A stretch of DNA of 64,000 bases from Rhizobium sp. Root708. GTDB lineage: Bacteria; Pseudomonadota; Alphaproteobacteria; Rhizobiales; Rhizobiaceae. The stretch spans positions 352,178 through 416,177 of the forward strand of contig NZ_LMHV01000034.1 in assembly GCF_001429725.1 (NCBI RefSeq), written 5' to 3'. A program made the position numbers and the translations under genes. Below are positions 51,642 to 60,140 of the stretch, piece by piece; positions within the stretch are counted from its first letter, which is position 1; each line of letters opens with the position of its first letter. The notes under the pieces were generated by a model. It searched no databases, had not been told where the DNA came from, and was given only the letters and a program-made list of their open reading frames with translations.

Positions 51642-52978
51642 CGCCCCCTCTTTCCTCCACGCAACTTCGATTTCTTGATCAGGCCTTCGTACTGCTGTGC
51701 GATCAGGTGACCCTGGATCTGTGCCACCGTGTCGAGCGTTACGCTAACCACGATCAGGAGCGACGTGCCACCGAGGGACAGCGGAATGCCCGTTTGCGAC
51801 ACCAGAATTTCCGGCAGAATGCACACGAAGACGAGGTAGATCGCGCCGATGACCGTGATGCGGGTCAGCACGTAATCGATGTACTCGGCGGTCCGCTCCC
51901 CCGGACGAATGCCGGGAATGAAGCCGCCATGCTTCTTCAGATTGTCGGCCGTATCCTTCGGATTGAAGACGATAGCCGTGTAGAAGAAGGCGAAGAAGGC
52001 GATCAGCAGACCGTAGAGCAGCATGTAGAGCGGCTGGCCATGGCCAAGCGCCGCCACGATCGATGTCGCCCAGGACGGAAGAGCCGTGGTGTTTGCGAAG
52101 CCTGCAATCGTCGCCGGCAGCAGGAGCAGCGAGGACGAGAAGATCGCGGGAATAACGCCCGAGGTGTTGAGCTTGAGCGGCAGGTGCGAGGTGTCGCCCT
52201 GGAACATGCGGTTGCCGACCTGGCGCTTCGGATACTGGATCAGAAGGCGGCGCTGCGCACGCTCGACGAAGACGATGACAGCGATGACACCAATCGCGAT
52301 GAGGATCACAGCGAGAATCAGCGTCGTCGACAGCGCGCCGGTACGGCCGAGTTCCAGCGTACCTGCGAGGGCCTGCGGAAGGCCGGCTGCAATACCTGCG
52401 AAGATGATCAGCGAAATACCGTTGCCGATACCGCGCGAAGTGATCTGCTCGCCGAGCCACATGAGGAACATCGTGCCGCCGAGCAGCGTGATGACGGTGG
52501 AGATTCGGAAGAAGATGCCCGGATCGACAACGAGACCGTTGCCGCTCTCAAGGCCGACGGAGATGCCGTAGGCCTGAAGGGCGCCGAGAAGAACGGTGCC
52601 GTAGCGGGTGTACTGGTTGATGATCTTGCGGCCCTGCTCGCCTTCCTTCTTCAGGTTCTCGAGCGCCGGGACGACAGAGGTCATCAGCTGTACGATGATC
52701 GAAGCGGAAATGTAGGGCATGATGCCGAGCGCGAAGATCGCCATGCGCTGCACAGCGCCGCCCGAAAACATGTTGAAAAGACCGAGAATGCCGCCGGACT
52801 GGCCGCGGAAGGCCTGGGCGTAAGCTTCTGGATTGAGGCCTGGAAGCGGAATGTGCGTACCCAGCCGGTACACGAGGAGAGCTGCCAGTGTAAACCACAG
52901 GCGCTTCTTGAGATCCTCGGCTTTGGCGAAGGTCGAGAAATTGAGGTTGGAAGCCAACTGTTCCGCTGCAGACGCCAT
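51638..52978 (-). CDS. secY: Preprotein translocase subunit SecY
   Basis: 446-residue, ten-helix channel protein of the Sec translocon. LGTHIPLPGLNPEAY, the plug and GLESGNGLVVDPG loop, and the cytoplasmic loops with EQITSRGIGNGISLIIFAGI and PGIRPGERTAEYIDYVLTRIT are hallmarks. It follows rplO after a 232-bp gap holding a terminator-like hairpin, so it probably has its own promoter. Confidence 0.98.
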   Translation of the reverse strand: MASAAEQLASNLNFSTFAKAEDLKKRLWFTLAALLVYRLGTHIPLPGLNPEAYAQAFRGQSGGILGLFNMFSGGAVQRMAIFALGIMPYISASIIVQLMTSVVPALENLKKEGEQGRKIINQYTRYGTVLLGALQAYGISVGLESGNGLVVDPGIFFRISTVITLLGGTMFLMWLGEQITSRGIGNGISLIIFAGIAAGLPQALAGTLELGRTGALSTTLILAVILIAIGVIAVIVFVERAQRRLLIQYPKRQVGNRMFQGDTSHLPLKLNTSGVIPAIFSSSLLLLPATIAGFANTTALPSWATSIVAALGHGQPLYMLLYGLLIAFFAFFYTAIVFNPKDTADNLKKHGGFIPGIRPGERTAEYIDYVLTRITVIGAIYLVFVCILPEILVSQTGIPLSLGGTSLLIVVSVTLDTVAQIQGHLIAQQYEGLIKKSKLRGGKRGR

Positions 52979-53160
52979 GCGATTCTCCGCGCTACCAATT
53001 TCGGGTTCCCGCCTGGGCTCATCCCGGAATCGGCATTTCTGAATTATTCAAGAGCGGGCTTCGGACGGATTGCGGGCGCAACCATGCCTCACCCTGTTTT
53101 TAGTCGTACCGTCCATGACGCACGTGCGTCCAGCCGGTTTTTGTGAGGCTCACATATGGG

Positions 53161-53194
53161 AGCAAAATCGCCCGGTGTGAAGCACCCCGGGCGA
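53161..53194 (-). terminator. Terminator-like hairpin between rplO and secY
   Basis: On the minus strand TCGCCC-GG-GGTG...CACC-GGGCGA folds into a bulged stem and is followed by TTTTGCT. It lies 17 bp after the rplO stop. Confidence 0.75.
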
Positions 53195-53210
53195 CTTATC
53201 ATAGATTAAA

Positions 53211-53684
53211 TTACTCTGCAGCTGCGGCAGAAAGAAGCGTGACGGAACCGCCAGCCTTTTCAATCTTTTCGACAGCAGGCTTGGAAGCGCCGGCTACTTC
53301 GAACTTGACCTTTGCCTTCAGCTCGCCGTCGGCGAGAACGCGAACGCCGTCCTTGACGCGACGGATAACGCCGGCAGCCTTGAGAGCTGCTGCATCAACC
53401 GTGGACTTGGCGTCGAGCTTGCCAGCGTCGATCGCAGCCTGAACACGCTCCAGCGACACGACAACGAAGTCGGCCTTGAAGATGTTGTTGAAGCCGCGCT
53501 TCGGCAGGCGACGGTAGATTGGCATCTGACCGCCTTCGAAACCGTTGATGGCGACGCCTGAACGGGACTTCTGACCCTTCACACCGCGACCACCGGTCTT
53601 GCCCTTGCCCGAACCAATACCGCGGCCGAGGCGCTTGCGGCTGTGGGTCGAACCTTCGTTGTCTTTGATTTCATTGAGTTTCAT
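53211..53684 (-). CDS. rplO: 50S ribosomal protein L15
   Basis: 157 residues: MKLNEIKDNEGSTHSRKRLGRGIGSGKGKTGGRGVKGQKSRSG is the glycine-rich rRNA-binding tail. ATG 53684 is chosen because it gives the family N-terminus; the frame opens at 53741 inside rpmD. 16 bp after rpmD. Confidence 0.97.
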   Translation of the reverse strand: MKLNEIKDNEGSTHSRKRLGRGIGSGKGKTGGRGVKGQKSRSGVAINGFEGGQMPIYRRLPKRGFNNIFKADFVVVSLERVQAAIDAGKLDAKSTVDAAALKAAGVIRRVKDGVRVLADGELKAKVKFEVAGASKPAVEKIEKAGGSVTLLSAAAAE

Positions 53685-53700
53685 AGAGAATACTCCCGGC

Positions 53701-53910
53701 TTACTTCTCGTCGACGATGCGAACGAGATGCTGGACAGCACGGATCATGCCGCGAACGGAAGGCGTATCTTCCAGCGTGCGACGACGGTGCATCTTGTTC
53801 AGTCCGAGACCGATCAGCGTGCGCTGCTGGACGTCTGGACGGCGAATCGGGCTGCCGATCTGCTCGACGGTGACCGTCTTTGCTTCGGTCTTCTTTGTAG
53901 CCTTGGCCAT
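53701..53910 (-). CDS. rpmD: 50S ribosomal protein L30
   Basis: 69 residues: VTVEQIGSPIRRPDVQQRTLIGLGLNKMHRRRTLEDTPSVRGMI is the complete L30 fold. The N-terminal KATKKTEAK extension is small. Located between rpsE and rplO, the conserved place. Confidence 0.97.
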   Translation of the reverse strand: MAKATKKTEAKTVTVEQIGSPIRRPDVQQRTLIGLGLNKMHRRRTLEDTPSVRGMIRAVQHLVRIVDEK

Positions 53911-53923
53911 GGATCAGCTCCTC

Positions 53924-54493
53924 TTATTCTTCAGAAGCGTTACCGGAAGCGGCACGGCGAGCCTGAAGCGTTGCATACTTGATGCCGCGCTGAGCTGCGA
54001 TGTCCTTCGGGTGAATCTGGTGCTTCAGAGCGTCGAAGGTAGCGCGAACCATGTTGTATGGGTTCGAGGAACCGGTCGACTTGGCGACAACGTCGTGAAC
54101 GCCGAGCGTTTCGAAAACGGCGCGCATCGGACCACCAGCGATGATACCGGTACCGACCTTGGCCGAACGAAGCAGAACCTTGCCGGCGCCATGGCGACCA
54201 TGGATGTCATGATGCAACGTACGGCCGTCACGCAGCGGTACGAAAATCAGATCGCGCTTGGCAGCTTCAGTCGCCTTGCGGATTGCTTCCGGCACTTCGC
54301 GTGCCTTGCCGTGACCAAAGCCAACGCGGCCCTTCTGGTCGCCGACGACGACGAGAGCGGCGAAACCGAAACGGCGGCCACCCTTAACAACCTTAGCAAC
54401 GCGGTTAATCGCGACCAGCTTGTCGACGAATTCGCTATCGCGTTCTTCGCGGTTCTGGCGATCGTCGCGAGAACCTCTTCTTTCCTGTGCCAT
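53924..54493 (-). CDS. rpsE: 30S ribosomal protein S5
   Basis: 189 residues. FVDKLVAINRVAKVVKGGRRFGFAALVVVGD is the S5 N-terminal RNA-binding domain; GTGIIAGGPMRAVFETLGVHDVVAKSTGSSNPYNMVRAT the C-terminal domain. A basic N-terminal extension (MAQERRGSRDDRQNREERDSE) is usual in alphaproteobacteria. Confidence 0.98.
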   Translation of the reverse strand: MAQERRGSRDDRQNREERDSEFVDKLVAINRVAKVVKGGRRFGFAALVVVGDQKGRVGFGHGKAREVPEAIRKATEAAKRDLIFVPLRDGRTLHHDIHGRHGAGKVLLRSAKVGTGIIAGGPMRAVFETLGVHDVVAKSTGSSNPYNMVRATFDALKHQIHPKDIAAQRGIKYATLQARRAASGNASEE

Positions 54494-54528
54494 TGTCCTT
54501 TTCCTTTTTCTTTTGCGGGTGGAACGGC

Positions 54529-54580
54529 AGACAAAACGAGGACCGCATCAGCCTCCCCTATCGAGGAGCGTTTGCGGTCC
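54529..54580 (-). terminator. Terminator-like hairpin between rplR and rpsE
   Basis: On the minus strand GGACCGCA (54573-54580) pairs with TGCGGTCC (54540-54547); the interior has a further GCTCC/GGGGAGG pairing, and TCGTTTTGTC follows. Two copies of TCCGGCCGGA lie between it and the rplR stop. Confidence 0.65.
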
Positions 54581-54625
54581 GGTGAAGATCCGGCCGGAAG
54601 CTCGAAGGCTCCGGCCGGAAATTTA

Positions 54626-54988
54626 TTAGAAGGTCAGACCGCCTTCGCGGGCTGCGTCTGCCAGGGCCTTGATGCGGCCGTGGTAGATGAAGGCGCCACG
54701 GTCGAATACGACCTCCTTGACGCCAGCCTTCGAGGCGCGCTCAGCAACGAGCTTGCCGACGAGGGCAGCAGCTGCTGTGTCAGCACCGGTCTTCAGAGAA
54801 CCGCGCAGGTCCTTATCGAGGGTCGAGGCAGACGCAAGCGTCTTGCCAGCAACATCGTCGATAACCTGAACGTAGATGTTCTTCGAGGAGCGATGAACCG
54901 ACAGGCGCGGACGGCCATTGGCCACCGACTTGAGGTGACGGCGCACGCGGTTGGCACGACGTGCAAGTGCTTCTTTCCTGCTAGCCAT
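54626..54988 (-). CDS. rplR: 50S ribosomal protein L18
   Basis: 120 residues; binds 5S rRNA. RRANRVRRHLKSVANGRPRLSVHRSSKNIYVQVID is the L18 core, and FDRGAFIYHGRIKALADAAREGGL the C-terminal signature. 12 bp after rplF; the downstream gap to rpsE is unusually long (132 bp) and holds hairpins. Confidence 0.98.
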   Translation of the reverse strand: MASRKEALARRANRVRRHLKSVANGRPRLSVHRSSKNIYVQVIDDVAGKTLASASTLDKDLRGSLKTGADTAAAALVGKLVAERASKAGVKEVVFDRGAFIYHGRIKALADAAREGGLTF

Positions 54989-55000
54989 TTCGCGTGATCC

Positions 55001-55534
55001 TTACTTCTTCTTGCCTTCTTTGCGAACAATACGTTCGCCGGCATACTTGACGCCCTTGCCCTTGTAAGGCTCAGGACCGCGGTATTCGCGGATTTCTGCG
55101 GCAACCTGGCCGACCTGCTGCTTGTTGATGCCGGTGACGACGATTTCCGTCGGCTTCGGCACAGCGATCGTGATGCCCTGCGGCGGCTCATAAACAACGT
55201 CGTGGCTGAAGCCGAGTGCCAACTGCAGGTTCTTGCCCTGAAGCGATGCGCGGTAACCAACGCCGTTGATTTCAAGCTTGCGCTCGAAGCCGTCCTTGAC
55301 GCCCTGGAAGATGTTCTCGATCATCGTGCGGGACATGCCCCACTTCGAACGAGCATCCTTGGACTGCGTGAGCGGCGTGACCACAACCGCATTATTTTCG
55401 AGCTTAACGCCGACTTCGTCGTTTGCGACGAAGAAGAGTTCGCCCTTCGGGCCCTTTGCAGTAACCTTCTGGCCTTCGACCGTAGCCGTAATTCCAGCAG
55501 GAATCTGAACGGGCTTTTTACCGATACGAGACAT
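55001..55534 (-). CDS. rplF: 50S ribosomal protein L6
   Basis: 177 residues: MSRIGKKPVQIPAGI, two related alpha/beta domains and the signature PEPYKGKGVKYAGERIVRKEGKKK at the C-terminus. Lies between rpsH and rplR. Confidence 0.98.
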   Translation of the reverse strand: MSRIGKKPVQIPAGITATVEGQKVTAKGPKGELFFVANDEVGVKLENNAVVVTPLTQSKDARSKWGMSRTMIENIFQGVKDGFERKLEINGVGYRASLQGKNLQLALGFSHDVVYEPPQGITIAVPKPTEIVVTGINKQQVGQVAAEIREYRGPEPYKGKGVKYAGERIVRKEGKKK

Positions 55535-55576
55535 TTTTATATCCTGTCTGTTCGCTATGGAGATCGATGCTCGGCA

Positions 55577-55975
55577 TTAGAATACCGAGCAAAGAACCTC
55601 GCCACCAACGTTCTGTTCGCGAGCCTGGTGATCGGCCATCACACCCTTCGGAGTCGAAAGGATGGTGATGCCGAGGCCGTTCGCGACCTGCGGAATGGAC
55701 TTGACCGAGACATAAACCCGGCGGCCCGGCTTGGACACACGGCCGATCTCACGGATCACCGATGCGCCTTCATAGTACTTCAGCTCGATGCTGATTTCAG
55801 ACTTGCCATTGCCAAAATCGACAAGGGAGTAGCCACGGATGTAGCCTTCGGCCTGAAGAACATCGAGAACACGTGCACGGAGCTTCGAAGCAGGCGTCGA
55901 TACCGACGACTTGCGGCGGGAAGCGCCGTTGCGGATGCGAGTGAGCATATCGCCCAACGGATCAGTCATTGTCAT
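55577..55975 (-). CDS. rpsH: 30S ribosomal protein S8
   Basis: 132 residues: MTMTDPLGDMLTRIRNGASRRKSSV at the start and GLGITILSTPKGVMADHQAREQNVGGEVLCSVF at the end. In E. coli S8 is the translational repressor of the spc operon; whether this holds here cannot be read from the sequence. Confidence 0.98.
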   Translation of the reverse strand: MTMTDPLGDMLTRIRNGASRRKSSVSTPASKLRARVLDVLQAEGYIRGYSLVDFGNGKSEISIELKYYEGASVIREIGRVSKPGRRVYVSVKSIPQVANGLGITILSTPKGVMADHQAREQNVGGEVLCSVF

Positions 55976-55987
55976 CTAACCTGCTCC

Positions 55988-56293
55988 TTACCAGCTGGAC
56001 TTGACGATGCCCGGCACCTTGCCGAGATTGCCGAGTTCACGCAGCGCGATACGCGACATGCGCAGTTTGCGGTAGTATGCGCGCGGACGGCCCGATACTT
56101 CACAACGGTTGCGAATACGGGTCTTCGATCCATCGCGCGGCAGGGATGCCAGCTTGATCGAGGCCTTGAACCGGTCTTCGATAGGAAGAGCCTGGTTCAT
56201 GATGATCGCCTTCAGCTCAGCCCGCTTGGCGGCCTGATTAGCGACCGTAATACGGCGGCGCTTGTTCTTTTCAACTGCGCTTGTCTTCGCCAT
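55988..56293 (-). CDS. rpsN: 30S ribosomal protein S14 (zinc-independent type)
   Basis: 101 residues: MAKTSAVEKNKRRRITVANQ and the C-terminal RNRCEVSGRPRAYYRKLRMSRIALRELG. The long form without CxxC pairs (only one Cys), so it does not need zinc. ATG 56293 gives the family start; the frame opens at 56419 inside rplE. Confidence 0.97.
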   Translation of the reverse strand: MAKTSAVEKNKRRRITVANQAAKRAELKAIIMNQALPIEDRFKASIKLASLPRDGSKTRIRNRCEVSGRPRAYYRKLRMSRIALRELGNLGKVPGIVKSSW

Positions 56294-56325
56294 GTGTGGT
56301 TCCTTTTCTACGCTCGTCGTTACGG

Positions 56326-56883
56326 TTACTGACGGAACGGGAAGTTGAACTCTGTGAGCAGAGCCCGTGCTTCGTCGTCCTTGGTGGCCGTCGTGCAAAC
56401 GATGATGTCCATGCCCCACATCTGATCAACCTTATCGTAGTTGATCTCAGGGAACACAATGTGCTCCTTGATGCCCATGGCGAAGTTGCCACGGCCGTCA
56501 AAGCTCTTCGGGTTCAGGCCGCGGAAGTCGCGAACGCGCGGAAGCGCGATGTTGATCAGACGGTCCAGGAACTCGTACATGCGAGCGCCGCGCAGGGTAA
56601 CCTTTGCGCCGATCGGCATGTGTTCGCGGACCTTGAAGCCAGCGATAGAGTTGCGAGCCTTGGTGATGACCGGCTTCTGACCAGCGATAGCGGCCAGGTC
56701 AGCTGCGGCAACAGTCGGCTTCTTCGAATCAGCCGTTGCTTCACCAACACCCATGTTGATTACGATCTTGTCGAGCTTCGGGATCTGCATCTCGTTGGCG
56801 AAGGAGAACTTCTCCTGCATCGCCGCACGAATGCGCTCGACATATTCCTTCTTGAGCCGTGGCTCGTACTTTGCGTCAGCCAT
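56326..56883 (-). CDS. rplE: 50S ribosomal protein L5
   Basis: 185 residues; binds 5S rRNA. FANEMQIPKLDKIVINMGVGEA, GQKPVITKARNSIAGFKVREHMPIG and the C-terminal FNFPFRQ are family text. Its ATG shares one base with the rplX stop codon. Confidence 0.98.
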   Translation of the reverse strand: MADAKYEPRLKKEYVERIRAAMQEKFSFANEMQIPKLDKIVINMGVGEATADSKKPTVAAADLAAIAGQKPVITKARNSIAGFKVREHMPIGAKVTLRGARMYEFLDRLINIALPRVRDFRGLNPKSFDGRGNFAMGIKEHIVFPEINYDKVDQMWGMDIIVCTTATKDDEARALLTEFNFPFRQ

Positions 56884-57185
56884 CAGATCACCTCACCGGA
56901 ACGCTTGGCCACACGGACCTTCTTGCCGTCAACAACCTGGAAACCGACGCGGGTCGGCTTGCCGTCCTTGTCGATGATCGAGAGGTTGGACAAGTGAACC
57001 GAGGCTTCCTTGCTGATGATGCCGGCTTCCTGGCTCTGCGTCTGGCGCTGGTGGCGCTTCACGACGTTGATGCCACGAACAACGGCACGATCTTCCTTGG
57101 GCAGGACCTGAAGGACTTCGCCAGTGCGGCCCTTGTCCTTGCCTGCGAGCATGACGACCTTGTCGCCCTTACGAATCTTTTGCAT
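56883..57185 (-). CDS. rplX: 50S ribosomal protein L24
   Basis: 100 residues; KOW motif KIRKGDKVVMLAGKDKGRTGEVLQVLPKEDRAVVRGINVVKRH, then the HLSNLSIIDKDGKPTRVGF segment. One of the two assembly initiators of the large subunit. 12 bp after rplN. Confidence 0.98.
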   Translation of the reverse strand: MQKIRKGDKVVMLAGKDKGRTGEVLQVLPKEDRAVVRGINVVKRHQRQTQSQEAGIISKEASVHLSNLSIIDKDGKPTRVGFQVVDGKKVRVAKRSGEVI

Positions 57186-57197
57186 CGTTCGCGCTCC

Positions 57198-57566
57198 TTA
57201 CAGTACTTCGGGAGCGAGCGAGATGATCTTCATGTGGTTCTTGGCGCGAAGTTCGCGCGGAACCGGTCCGAAGATACGGGTGCCGATCGGCTCTTTTTTG
57301 TTGTCGATGAGGACTGCTGCATTGGTGTCGAAGCGGATGATGGAACCATCAACGCGACGGATTTCCTTGGCGGTGCGAACAACAACCGCCTTCATCACGT
57401 CACCCTTCTTCACGCGGCCGCGCGGAATCGCTTCCTTGATCGAAACGACGATAATGTCGCCGATCCCGGCATACTTCCGCTTAGAACCGCCCAGCACCTT
57501 GATGCACATGACACGACGTGCGCCGGAATTATCCGCCACGTCGAGGTTTGTTTGCATCTGAATCAT
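57198..57566 (-). CDS. rplN: 50S ribosomal protein L14
   Basis: 122 residues: MIQMQTNLDVADNSGARRVMCIKVLGGSKR and VFGPVPRELR-type text near the end. First gene of the spc segment; the 260-bp gap before it contains a terminator, so an spc promoter probably lies at 57570-57740. Confidence 0.98.
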   Translation of the reverse strand: MIQMQTNLDVADNSGARRVMCIKVLGGSKRKYAGIGDIIVVSIKEAIPRGRVKKGDVMKAVVVRTAKEIRRVDGSIIRFDTNAAVLIDNKKEPIGTRIFGPVPRELRAKNHMKIISLAPEVL

Positions 57567-57740
57567 ATCAGGTCGCCTTTTTGGTTTACCGGAATGGTTG
57601 GGCTCAGAGCCCCCTTCCCCGGCTTATGAAAATTGTCAGCCGGCCGCTTGCCACAAGAGCAGGCGAAAACACGGCATAGCTTGAATAGCGCGGGATCGAT
57701 CGTGCCAGGGTGGTTTCCCAACGGGACCTTCCGTGCGCTC

Positions 57741-57773
57741 AAAGCAAAAGAACGCTCGACGAACGAGCGTTCT
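57741..57773 (-). terminator. Rho-independent terminator between S10 and spc segments
   Basis: On the minus strand AGAACGCTCG-TTCGT-CGAGCGTTCT followed by TTTGCTTTG. It lies about 55 bp after rpsQ. Confidence 0.85.
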
Positions 57774-57826
57774 GACGCTGCTTCATACAGATATTTCCGC
57801 GAGACGCAAGGCCTCGCGCAAAAATC

Positions 57827-58066
57827 TTACTTGGCCTGGGCGGTTACAACCGTCCAGCGCTTGTCCTTGGAGATCGGCGCGCATTCCTCGATGGATACGG
57901 TATCGCCGATCTTGTACTGATTGTTTTCGTCGTGGGCCTTGTACTTCTTGGAACGACGAACGGTCTTCTGCATCAGCGGATGAGCGAAACGACGCTCAAC
58001 GCGGACAACTACAGTCTTCTCGTTCTTGTCGCCAACGACGACGCCCTGCAGGATGCGCTTCGGCAT
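57827..58066 (-). CDS. rpsQ: 30S ribosomal protein S17
   Basis: 79 residues: MPKRILQGVVVGDKNEKTVVVRVERRFAHPLMQKTVRRSKKYKAHDE. The start at ATG 58066 is 4 bp after the rpmC stop; the longer frame to 58105 is inside rpmC. Last gene of the S10 segment. Confidence 0.98.
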   Translation of the reverse strand: MPKRILQGVVVGDKNEKTVVVRVERRFAHPLMQKTVRRSKKYKAHDENNQYKIGDTVSIEECAPISKDKRWTVVTAQAK

Positions 58067-58070
58067 ATTC

Positions 58071-58271
58071 TTAGGCCTTTGCTTCTGCCGCCTTCTGGCG
58101 GGCAATGGTTTTCACGCGGGCGATGTCCTTGCGAACTTCATTGACGCGGGAGGACTTTTCGAGCTGACCGGTGGCCTTCTGGAAGCGCAGGTTGAACTGC
58201 TCCTTCTTCAGGTCGGCGAGCTTGTCCTTGAGCTGATCGGCCGTCAGGCCGCGAACTTCTTCGGCTTTCAT
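58071..58271 (-). CDS. rpmC: 50S ribosomal protein L29
   Basis: 66 residues: MKAEEVRGLTADQLKDKLADLKKEQFNLRFQKATGQLEKSSRVNEVRKDIARVKT, a helical hairpin at the peptide exit. Between rplP and rpsQ. Confidence 0.98.
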   Translation of the reverse strand: MKAEEVRGLTADQLKDKLADLKKEQFNLRFQKATGQLEKSSRVNEVRKDIARVKTIARQKAAEAKA

Positions 58272-58283
58272 GTGCCTTGCTCC

Positions 58284-58697
58284 TTACTCTGCAATGCGCT
58301 GTACGAAGCGCGTCTTGACCGAGAGCTTGGCAGAGCCGAGGCGAAGCGCTTCGCGAGCGATTTCTTCGCTGACGCCGTCGATCTCGAACATCATGCGGCC
58401 TGGCTTGACCTTGCATGCCCAATATTCAACAGAGCCCTTACCCTTACCCATACGGACTTCGGTCGGCTTAGCGGTTACCGGAACATCCGGGAACACGCGG
58501 ATCCACACGCGGCCAGCACGCTTCATGTAACGCGTGATCGCGCGGCGGGCCGCTTCGATCTCGCGTGCATTCACGCGGTTTGGCTCCTGAGCCTTAAGGC
58601 CGAATTCACCAAATGCGAGGTCGGAACCTCCCTTGGCGACGCCCTTGATGCGGCCCTTGAATTGCTTGCGGTACTTAGTACGCTTTGGCTGCAACAT
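58284..58697 (-). CDS. rplP: 50S ribosomal protein L16
   Basis: 137 residues: MLQPKRTKYRKQFKGRIKGVAKGG and VRMGKGKGSVEYWACKVKPGRMMFEI. Near the A-site tRNA elbow. 35 bp after rpsC. Confidence 0.98.
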   Translation of the reverse strand: MLQPKRTKYRKQFKGRIKGVAKGGSDLAFGEFGLKAQEPNRVNAREIEAARRAITRYMKRAGRVWIRVFPDVPVTAKPTEVRMGKGKGSVEYWACKVKPGRMMFEIDGVSEEIAREALRLGSAKLSVKTRFVQRIAE

Positions 58698-58732
58698 TTC
58701 TTATTCTCCGAACTTATGTGCCACCAACGCTA

Positions 58733-59452
58733 TCAAGCGTTGTCGCGGCGACGATCGCGGTCACGGCTAGCCGGACCCTGAGCATCACCCTCGAGTGCGC
58801 GGCGCTCGGAGGCCATCGGATCGTGTTCAAGGATTTCGCCCTTGAAGATCCAAACCTTGATGCCGCAAATACCAAAAGCGGTTTCCGCTTCGGCTGTGCC
58901 GTAGTCAATGTCAGCGCGCAGCGTGTGCAGCGGAACGCGACCTTCGCGGTACCATTCCGTACGAGCGATTTCGGCACCACCGAGACGGCCTGCGCAGGTG
59001 ATCTTGATGCCTTCGGCGCCAAGACGCATTGCAGACTGAACGGCGCGCTTCATGGCGCGACGGAAAGCAACACGACGCTCGAGCTGCTGAGCAATCGACT
59101 GTGCGACGAGCGTAGCGTCGACTTCCGGCTTACGAACTTCAACGATGTTGAGGTGCGTTTCGGAATTCGTCATGTCCGACAGCTTCTTGCGGAGCTTGTC
59201 GATATCTGCGCCCTTCTTGCCGATGATCAGGCCCGGACGAGCCGAGTGGATCGTGACGCGGCACTTCTTGTGCGGACGCTCGATAACCACCTTGGCGATA
59301 CCAGCCTGCTTCAGTTCGCTCATGACGAACTTGCGCATCTTCAGGTCTTCGTGCAGCAGCTGACCGTACTCGGCGTTGTCCGCGAACCAGCGGCTATCCC
59401 AGGTACGGTTGATGCCAAGACGGAAACCAATTGGATTGATTTTCTGACCCAT
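58733..59452 (-). CDS. rpsC: 30S ribosomal protein S3
   Basis: 239 residues with a KH domain (ARPGLIIGKKGADIDKLRKKL) and the C-terminal domain ending in an arginine-rich tail. It forms part of the mRNA entry channel. Its ATG shares one base with the rplV stop (TAATG). Confidence 0.98.
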   Translation of the reverse strand: MGQKINPIGFRLGINRTWDSRWFADNAEYGQLLHEDLKMRKFVMSELKQAGIAKVVIERPHKKCRVTIHSARPGLIIGKKGADIDKLRKKLSDMTNSETHLNIVEVRKPEVDATLVAQSIAQQLERRVAFRRAMKRAVQSAMRLGAEGIKITCAGRLGGAEIARTEWYREGRVPLHTLRADIDYGTAEAETAFGICGIKVWIFKGEILEHDPMASERRALEGDAQGPASRDRDRRRDNA

Positions 59453-59844
59453 TATGCGGCCTCCTCGGTGGCAGCTTGAACTTCGCGAACGACGATCGTC
59501 AGGTGCGCAAAGGGCTTTTCAATGCGCGACGCACGACCACGGCCACGAGCGTGAAAACGCTTCATGACGATCGACTTGCCGACGTAGGCTTCAGCCACGA
59601 CCAGCGAGTCAACGTCGAGATCATGGTTGTTCTCGGCGTTTGCGATTGCAGATTCAAGCGTCTTCTTGACAGCACCGGCGATCCGCTTGCGGGAGAATTC
59701 CAGCTCAGCGAGTGCACGTTCAACCTTCTTGCCGCGGATAGCCGCAGCAACCAGGTTGAGCTTCTGTGGGCTGACGCGGAGCGTACGGGCGACTGCTTGC
59801 GCCTCGTTGTCCTTCAGCCGGCGTTCGGCTTTTGCCTTGCCCAT
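59452..59844 (-). CDS. rplV: 50S ribosomal protein L22
   Basis: 130 residues: ARTLRVSPQKLNLVAAAIRGKKVERALAELEFS and the tunnel-lining loop FHARGRGRASRIEKPFAHLTIVV. An Ala/Glu C-terminal extension is usual in the order. 2 bp after rpsS. Confidence 0.98.
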   Translation of the reverse strand: MGKAKAERRLKDNEAQAVARTLRVSPQKLNLVAAAIRGKKVERALAELEFSRKRIAGAVKKTLESAIANAENNHDLDVDSLVVAEAYVGKSIVMKRFHARGRGRASRIEKPFAHLTIVVREVQAATEEAA

Positions 59845-59846
59845 GA

Positions 59847-60125
59847 TTACTTCCTCTTTGCCTTCTTGTCCGCACCGTGACCGTAGTAGGTCCGGCTCGG
59901 AGAGAATTCACCGAACTTGTGACCGACCATGTCTTCATTGACGTTGACCGGAATATGCTTGCTGCCGTTGTAGACGCCGAACGTCAGACCGACAAACTGC
60001 GGCAGGATCGTGGAGCGACGGCTCCAGATCTTGATTACTTCTGCACGTCCGCCTTCACGAACCTTCTCAGCCTTCTTGAGAAGATAGCCGTCAACGAACG
60101 GACCTTTCCATACTGAACGAGCCAT
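59847..60125 (-). CDS. rpsS: 30S ribosomal protein S19
   Basis: 92 residues: MARSVWKGPFVDGYLLKKAEK and VGHKFGEFSPSRTYYGHGADKKAKRK. Located in the 30S head. Between rplB and rplV. Confidence 0.98.
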   Translation of the reverse strand: MARSVWKGPFVDGYLLKKAEKVREGGRAEVIKIWSRRSTILPQFVGLTFGVYNGSKHIPVNVNEDMVGHKFGEFSPSRTYYGHGADKKAKRK

Positions 60126-60140
60126 TGGAGACTTCCTCTC

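Noticed and set aside
51707..53146. 479-residue open frame opposite secY
   Set aside because: Antisense shadow; charged low-complexity product and no ribosome-binding site. secY is unmistakable on the other strand.
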